Shown here: piece after piece, positions 7,801-11,970 of the stretch | How positions within the stretch are numbered: the first letter of the stretch is position 1 | How the letters are laid out: each line of letters opens with the position of its first letter | Origin: Rhodanobacteraceae bacterium | GTDB lineage: Bacteria > Pseudomonadota > Gammaproteobacteria > Xanthomonadales > SZUA-5 | Length of the DNA stretch: 11,970 bases | NCBI GenBank assembly: GCA_016717705.1 | Contig: JADKFD010000085.1 | Span: forward strand, 1 to 11,970 | Reading direction: 5' to 3' | Made by a program: the position numbers and the translations under genes | Notes under the pieces: generated by a model | What the model was told of the DNA's origin: nothing | Databases searched by the model: none | Seen by the model: only the letters and a program-made list of their open reading frames with translations

Positions 7801-10289
7801 CGCTGCAGGCCCTCGGCGCCAGTCGCGAGCCCGGCCGCGCGCAGCGGCTCAAGCTGCACAACAACGGTAGCGCTGAGCTCGATGTTGCCCTGACCGTGGT
7901 CGATGCGGGCCTGGTGGCGCTGGCGCTGGAATTCGACGCCGAGCGCGATCCGGGCGATGGCGAATGGGCGGGCGCGTTGAAGGAATTCGGGTCGCTGACC
8001 GCGATCAGCATCAGCCGACTGGTGCCGGGCAGCGAGAGCGTCGGTGTCGACGTCCGCAGCAGATTGCATCGCGTCGATGCGCAAGATGCGCAAGCAGGGG
8101 ACGACGGCGACAGCTCGAGAATGGAAAGCGTCGAGGTCACCGGCTCGCGCATCCTGGCCGACGAGGTCTATGGGCAGGCTCCCGCCAGCAAGCCTGGCCG
8201 GCGCAGCCCGGAAGCGGCGACTACGCTGGACGCCGCGCTGCGCCGCTTCGCGCCGGTGGTGCGCCGACAATTCTCCGCGCAGGCGCATTGGCAGCCGGGA
8301 CTCAAGCTGGCGCCCGGTGAAACGCGCGAGATCGAGTTCCGTCTGCCCGACAATCTGACCGCCTGGCGTGTCGAAGCGGTGGCCTTCGCCGCCGACGGAC
8401 ACGCAGAGCGCCAGTTGCTGACGCTGGCGGCGGCGCGTTCGCTGGAGGTGCGCCCCAGCCTGCCGGCGGTGGTGATTGCCGGCGACCGTGTGCAGGCGGG
8501 CGCCAGCGTCTACAACGGCACGGATCAGGCCGTGCGCGCGGCGGTCGAGCTGCACTGGCTGGGTCCGGCGCTGCGTCAATCGCTGCAGCGCGAGGTTCCG
8601 CTGGCGGCGCGCGCCACCGCCGCTGTCGACCTGATCGCCAACACGCCGCAGGCCGGCAGCCTGCAGTTGCTGGCCGCCGCGCGAGCCGGCGCGGCCAGCG
8701 ACGCCGCACTGGTCAATGCGCTGGTGGCCGCGCCCACTCGCACTCGCAGTGCCAGCGACAGCTGGTGGCTGCCGGCAGGGCAGACACAACGCATTGATCT
8801 GTCTGCACACATCGGTAGCGACAGCCTGCAGCTGAGCGCCGGCCTGTTCGATCTGCCGCTGCTGCCGCTGTGGTCGCAGCGGATGGCCGGCTACCCGCAC
8901 CGTTGCTACGAGCAGATCCAGAGCCGCGCGCTGGTGGCCGCGCTGCTGCGCCAGTCCAGACCCGAACTGGCCAGTTGGGTCGATGACGAAATCATCGCCG
9001 CGCCCTGGCGCGAGCGCGTCGGTTTCCTCGACGACAACGGGCTTCCGGTCTATTTCGACCCGCAGGTCGAGACCGCCGACGACTTTCTGCCGGCCTACAG
9101 CGTGTGGGTTGCGCAGCGTCTGGTCGGGATCGGGCAATCCGCGGCAGCGCTATCCGGCCGATGGGTGGAACGCCTGACGGAGCACCTGACGGAATCCGCG
9201 GGGCGCGCACTGGAAAAGCGCGACTTCAGCCTGGCCGCCATCAACCTGCGTGCCCTGCGCCAGCTGGGCAAGCAGGACGACGCGCTGGAAGCGCGCTGGT
9301 GGCAAGGCCAGGCGCAATTTCGGCCGATGGCCACGGCGCTGGCGCTGGAACTGCTGGCGATCAAGCCGGATGCGGCGCGGCAGCAGGCGCTGCAGACGCA
9401 GCTCGACGGCTGGGAAGCCGGGCGTGGCGCCATCCCGCCGCAGACCTGGACCGGCGGTCATTTCATCGACCACTCCGCCGCCGGGCACTGCGCGCTGGTC
9501 GCCGCACTGGCCGACACCCCAGGCCAGCAGGCCCGCGCACGCCGTTGGTTCGACGGCATCGCCAGCCAGTATGGCGATGCTGTGGGAGACGACAGCCTGG
9601 CGCTGGCCGCCTGTGTCGACGCCGCGCTGCGTTTGTCCCAGGCCCTGCGTGGGGATCGCCAGCAGGCGCTGATCGAGCTGCACCTGGGCGATCAGCAGCA
9701 GCAACTGCGCCTGGATGCCGCGCAGCCGCGACTGCAACTGCCGTTGCTGGCCAGGCCCGGCGCCGCCAGTCTTGAGCTGCGCAGCGATGTCGACCTGTAC
9801 GTGGGCATCGATTCCACGCGCAGCATCGACGCCCGCGAGGCCACCGCGCAGAGCCTGGGCGCCACGCTCACGCGCACACTGGAAGTGCGCCGCGGCGATT
9901 CCTGGCAGGCGGCGCCGGCGCGGCTCAAGCGCGGCGACTGGGTGCGCGTGCGACTACAGCTGGACACGCCGCGGGCGATGGAAATGCTGGCGCTGGAAGA
10001 GTCGGTGCCGGGCGCGCTGATGCCGGTCGACAGCAGCCTTGAAGCCGTCGCCGACCCATGGATCCGCGATCAGGACACCCGCAACCCGTGGTTCTTCGCG
10101 CGCCAGCTGGGACAACCGACCACGCGCTTCTACGCCACCTGGCTGCCCGCCGGGCACCATGAACTGACGTACATCGCCCAGGTGCGCCATGCCGGCGCAT
10201 ACGCCTGGCTGCCAGCCGTACTGACGCCGATGTACGGCCGCGTGCAGCGCGCCGAGACGGCGGCTGCGCGGGTGGTGGTGGATCGGTGA
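4854..10289 (+). CDS. Bacterial alpha-2-macroglobulin with thioester motif
   Basis: This 1811-residue, probably periplasmic, protease-trapping protein starts at ATG 4854, with GGAG 10 bases upstream and a signal peptide MIPILLAASLLLAAAA. There is no lipobox Cys, so it may be soluble, unlike the lipoprotein YfhM-type relatives. Residues 20-530 look like Ig/macroglobulin-type beta domains. The MG2 signature TDKPIYRPGE is at 546-555. The A2M domain starts near 1140, with FRLPDNLTAWRVEAVA following. The thioester motif C1351-Y-E-Q1354 sits in GYPHRCYEQ, with both the Cys and Gln needed for the bond, and a helical thioester domain follows to about 1650. The C-terminal bacterial MG10-like domain (about 1680-1811) contains FYATWLPAGHHELTYIAQV. 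The family is thought to trap invading proteases through the thioester. It usually neighbours pbpC, which is absent here. At 1811 residues it is longer than E. coli YfhM (about 1650). A linker at about 1065-1135 contains VEVTGSRI (1093-1100), odd for this family. Confidence 0.93.
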   Translation: MIPILLAASLLLAAAATPSVEVERYDQQVMLEIDLGREVQPYATGDGGPGLIRSVPDWPWRCQISDLAQLSCRAPAAAVPMATPFRIELIAPLYDRAGERLPALVLEADTGAPEVWFDVRWVGDTPHLVARANQPIDPASLQSALRLVALDGAGAGQVEVAALPPELHEDDGRLNGDDWSFELRLLGLTPGARYELHLDPGLRSLVGPLPGTGSAKVFAIEAPGPMYLGLSCGRYTWERAEPPCDPQSGANLRFHGRPDAASLKALIGRLEAAGLRAADELEPAWGEGYGPRQLRLDLDGLESQRDYRIALPPLRDAAGLAAREIAELRFATGVRKPRITLEPAVALAPASPLLWLAGIRRPLLSQIWLDASGIRHQLQSRPWRWRVPADPVAFPLPPSPAGLVAAGGIEWLRVGQSGKQVTGLRLHAPFALHALRDAEHTWVWLTDWQDAAPLAGAQVDVVRIDADGTLQASPEPQATSDARGLARLDLPDRPYWYPDERERWLRARLDGRTVYLPLRLVEALDDDHDYYGTTWGQGELRAFVLTDKPIYRPGERVRFQAWLRRRDGLGALGERPPQSVAIAIKSSWGDADDFVGQNFAVDAGGIVAGEIKLPDNAGDELYGWSIAAGEDEIESTSTFLISRGEPLTLAVDIADPPAQLRPDSEVELAISAAYFSAGAAAGLELGAHGITRPGFAQEVFPDWADYTFANGSNDPTLTEGCADGDRELARGVDFAAVASDNAGHAKVSGEVRLSCDFGIVELAAYASLPDLNAAYGPTRRLPLRADREFLGLRVLPADAEHPQRRVQAVLLDRDGQPRQQVKVPLQLEQWKDALWQSAGECTLSADGLDSCPLAAGSSLRITAQAGTARTVTLEDWDWGAAPQDRPLLHAQWDGERLRFQAPLAGAGSALLSIEQDRLLLARTLHFQGGAISGELDAADLPAGDFDLALLIAPAADAQTPRPVAQRLRTRVVGRPEAVSSRLSLQALGASREPGRAQRLKLHNNGSAELDVALTVVDAGLVALALEFDAERDPGDGEWAGALKEFGSLTAISISRLVPGSESVGVDVRSRLHRVDAQDAQAGDDGDSSRMESVEVTGSRILADEVYGQAPASKPGRRSPEAATTLDAALRRFAPVVRRQFSAQAHWQPGLKLAPGETREIEFRLPDNLTAWRVEAVAFAADGHAERQLLTLAAARSLEVRPSLPAVVIAGDRVQAGASVYNGTDQAVRAAVELHWLGPALRQSLQREVPLAARATAAVDLIANTPQAGSLQLLAAARAGAASDAALVNALVAAPTRTRSASDSWWLPAGQTQRIDLSAHIGSDSLQLSAGLFDLPLLPLWSQRMAGYPHRCYEQIQSRALVAALLRQSRPELASWVDDEIIAAPWRERVGFLDDNGLPVYFDPQVETADDFLPAYSVWVAQRLVGIGQSAAALSGRWVERLTEHLTESAGRALEKRDFSLAAINLRALRQLGKQDDALEARWWQGQAQFRPMATALALELLAIKPDAARQQALQTQLDGWEAGRGAIPPQTWTGGHFIDHSAAGHCALVAALADTPGQQARARRWFDGIASQYGDAVGDDSLALAACVDAALRLSQALRGDRQQALIELHLGDQQQQLRLDAAQPRLQLPLLARPGAASLELRSDVDLYVGIDSTRSIDAREATAQSLGATLTRTLEVRRGDSWQAAPARLKRGDWVRVRLQLDTPRAMEMLALEESVPGALMPVDSSLEAVADPWIRDQDTRNPWFFARQLGQPTTRFYATWLPAGHHELTYIAQVRHAGAYAWLPAVLTPMYGRVQRAETAAARVVVDR

Positions 10290-10346
10290 ATTTCGGCACC
10301 CGAGCCTTGCGCGGGGATTGCTCCGGCTCGTCAGGAGGGGGCGTCT

Positions 10347-10375
10347 GGGTCAGGGAACCGTTGGCGCCCTGACCC
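10347..10375. terminator. Perfect hairpin between convergent genes
   Basis: GGGTCAGGG (10347-10355) and CCCTGACCC (10367-10375) form a perfect 9-bp stem with an 11-base loop, 57 bases after the macroglobulin stop. It would also lie downstream of the converging FG-GAP gene. There is no T-run on either strand. The core GGTCAGG is shared with the REP-like pair near 1860-1900, so it may be a degenerate relative, though the rest does not align. Confidence 0.45.
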
Positions 10376-10456
10376 CGACCGGACCACGCCTGTATCGATT
10401 GTGCGCAGGGTGCGCTACCGTCACTTCGAGAAATGCCGCCAAGCGCAACGGAAACC

Positions 10457-10783
10457 TCATCGCATTGCCTGTTCGAGCGCCAACTTCGAGCAATTGCATC
10501 GCTCGGCATTCTGGCCAAACTGCCCCCACAGGACTGGGTCGTGAATGCTTGGAACCAACCTCTTTTGACTGAAATCAAGAACCCAGATGGAATCCTGAAG
10601 CCCGATCGTCGGCGCCCCACGTGCCGCAATCACCAGTTCATTGTGTCCGTCGTCGTCCAGGTTATGGATTGCGTTGGTCATGCCGCCGCCCAAAACCATG
10701 GACTGCCGCGGTAACATGTAAGTGCCATTCTTGTTGATAATGTGAATTTCCGATGAATCGGACCCAGGCACTCTGGTGGTCAA
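10457..10783 (-). pseudogene. C-terminal fragment of the FG-GAP protein
   Basis: The frame is open from about 10930 (ATQSFLSAIDGG, then VWLGDSAPVIGDIGG) through a TTG at 10783 to the stop at 10457. It carries one clear repeat core, NLDDDGHNELVIAARG, then DSIWVLDFSQ and WGQFGQNAE. The last residues after that (CNCSKLALEQAMR) do not look conserved, so another small shift near the end is possible. Confidence 0.55.
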
Positions 10784-10908
10784 TACTATTTCTGCACCGG
10801 AAGGTCCACCGATGTCTCCAATGACTGGCGCGCTGTCGCCGAGCCAGACGCTACCGAGGTTAGTTGGAAAACCTGGAAGCTGCTGGAGAGTGCCGCCATC
10901 GATTGCGC

Positions 10909-11445
10909 TCAGGAAGCTCTGAGTGGCAACACCAGATCGTCAAGTCCGTCGCCGTTCAGGTCGGCCAGTGCCGGCGCGCTGCCATAAGAAATCGTACCGG
11001 GCAGGTCCACTGTACCGTCTACCGCTCCGGTAAGCGCATCCAGAATAGACAACCTGGACCCAGACGTTGTGCCATTCCGGTGGACAACAATCAATTCAGG
11101 GTCCATGTCAGGCAAGACCTGACCAATTGCCACATAGTTCGCAGCGTATCCGCTTGAGAACTGACGGACCCACAGCAAATTGCCGGTCGTACCATCGTGC
11201 GCCCTGACTTCGAAGCCAGCACTCGAGTTCCCGGCAGCGGAAAAAACCTCGGGTGACGTATCGCCATTAATCTCCAGCAGCGCGGGGGTGGTTACTCGCT
11301 GTGCACTGTTGGAATGTGTTTTTGGCCAACCCGGTACTTCGTTCTCGGTGAAAAGTGAAACGCGATGCACTTTGTAGTCTTCGCCACCGAAATATGCTGC
11401 AGTGAAGTCATGGCGACTGTCGGGTACATGGCCTCCGATCGCCAT
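10909..11445 (-). pseudogene. Central fragment of the FG-GAP protein (longest intact piece)
   Basis: This is a 178-codon stretch from an internal Met to a TGA created by the downstream frameshift. It contains ENEVPGWPKT, then EINGDTSPEVFSAAGN and DLNGDGLDDLV. The same frame is in fact open upstream to 11592 with no start codon, so the Met at 11445 is not a real initiator. An automatic annotation would probably show this as a separate hypothetical protein. It should be read as part of the larger broken gene. Confidence 0.6.
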
Positions 11446-11970
11446 CGCCGAGCTGTAATAATTGCCTTGGGTAAATTGCCCGATCTTTTGCCCAAATTCT
11501 GTAACGATCAGTGCAGGCTTCTCAGAAAACGCGGCGATTACACGCGGAGAAGGTTGGGCCGAACCCGAAAGGTAGGCGATTCCTGATGAACTTCAACGGG
11601 CCGAACTCACCGGATCCCCCCCTTCAGTGGCTTACCATCGGCGCCGTTAAAGGCAACCACCGAATTGGGGCTGTAGTTATATTCGGATACGAATATTGCC
11701 GGCATACGTTGGCGCGCCTGATCTGCGCGTAGGTCCAATATCAGGACGGCGTGGCTCATGCCGCCTGTGCCGGCGGTCATCCCCACCCCTGGTTTGCAGC
11801 GGCGCGTATTCCAGGTATGGCTGCAACTCGATTGGTGTTGCGGCGTAAAGGCCCGACAGTCCTGCCGAGCACGAAGTAATGCTGATCGTGCGAATCAGTT
11901 TCACGGTTAGGCTACCTTCCACAGCGGGCAATTTCGCGGTAGTGGACGTCAAGTCAAGCAGACCAGAGGG

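Larger units (their letters stand above)
10457..11970 (-). pseudogene. FG-GAP/VCBS-repeat secreted protein, multiply frameshifted, 5' end outside the window
   Basis: Four consecutive pieces in different frames read as one protein. The edge piece (from 11970, beginning PSGLLDL and including LSGLYAATPIELQPYLEY) shifts at G-runs 11781-11789. The next, with PAIFVSEYNYSPNSVVAFNG, shifts at the seven-G run 11616-11622. GEFGPLKFI then shifts at 11580-11581 into IAYLSGSAQPSPRVIAAF and on through MAIGGHVPDSRHDF. The last shift is near 10928-10929. Each is mended by changing one base in a homopolymer. Asp-rich repeat cores typical of integrin-like FG-GAP blades recur: EINGDTSPEVF, ADLNGDGLDDLVL, IGDIGGPSGAEIVL and NLDDDGHNELVI. 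The protein ends near WGQFGQNAE, a common end motif of this family. It is presumably extracellular, with adhesion or scaffold roles known for the family. The DNA looks less GC-rich than the macroglobulin gene. Decay and sequencing error are both possible. Confidence 0.75.

Noticed and set aside
6270..9137. A 955-codon open frame antisense to the macroglobulin
   Set aside because: The translation is rich in Arg, Gln and Ala without domain motifs and mirrors the GC-rich third-position pattern of the real gene on the other strand.
1..11970. CRISPR arrays, tRNA or rRNA genes, integrases, insertion sequences, phage genes
   Set aside because: No direct-repeat array, cloverleaf, rRNA core or transposase motif was seen on either strand.

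Overview
The window is high-GC DNA with dense coding, exported proteins and few obvious promoters. It most resembles an environmental gammaproteobacterium of the Xanthomonadales/Lysobacterales (Rhodanobacteraceae-like). Two adjacent secreted proteins end in an almost identical tail (IFAGDFE and SLFSDGFE), which I remember as frequent at the C-termini of secreted proteins in that order. The large macroglobulin carries the peptide VEVTGSRI, which is typical of the start of TonB-dependent receptor plugs in the same order. The taxonomic call is an inference from these cues; there is no rRNA or marker gene here.

Layout, left to right. (1) 90-995 (+): a short-chain dehydrogenase/reductase (SDR) with a signal-peptide-like N-terminus. 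(2) 1189-1696 (+): a small secreted protein of unknown function whose signal peptide is out of frame with its ATG because of one extra A. (3) 1697-1954: a convergent gap with a plain hairpin and a pair of inverted REP-like palindromes whose differences are compensated within the stems. (4) 1955-3619 (-): a diheme cytochrome c peroxidase/MauG-family protein with an extra C-terminal module. (5) 3752-4513 (-): a secreted LamG/concanavalin-like protein. It lies upstream of the peroxidase on the same strand and shares its terminal tag. (6) 4514-4853: a 340-bp divergent intergenic region with one clear dyad. (7) 4854-10289 (+): an 1811-residue bacterial alpha-2-macroglobulin with a thioester motif (CYEQ). 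(8) 10290-10456: a convergent gap with a perfect 9-bp hairpin. (9) 10457-11970 (-): the remains of an FG-GAP/VCBS-repeat secreted protein, broken by at least four single-base frameshifts and running off the right edge.

The common theme is the cell envelope: every gene appears to encode an exported product. The LamG and peroxidase genes may be co-transcribed (132-bp gap, same strand, same C-terminal tag). The macroglobulin is transcribed divergently from them and has no neighbouring pbpC. I see no defence island, CRISPR array, tRNA, integrase or insertion sequence. The points most worth a second look are the shared C-terminal tag, the covarying REP pair, the receptor-like motif inside the macroglobulin linker, and the cluster of frameshifts.
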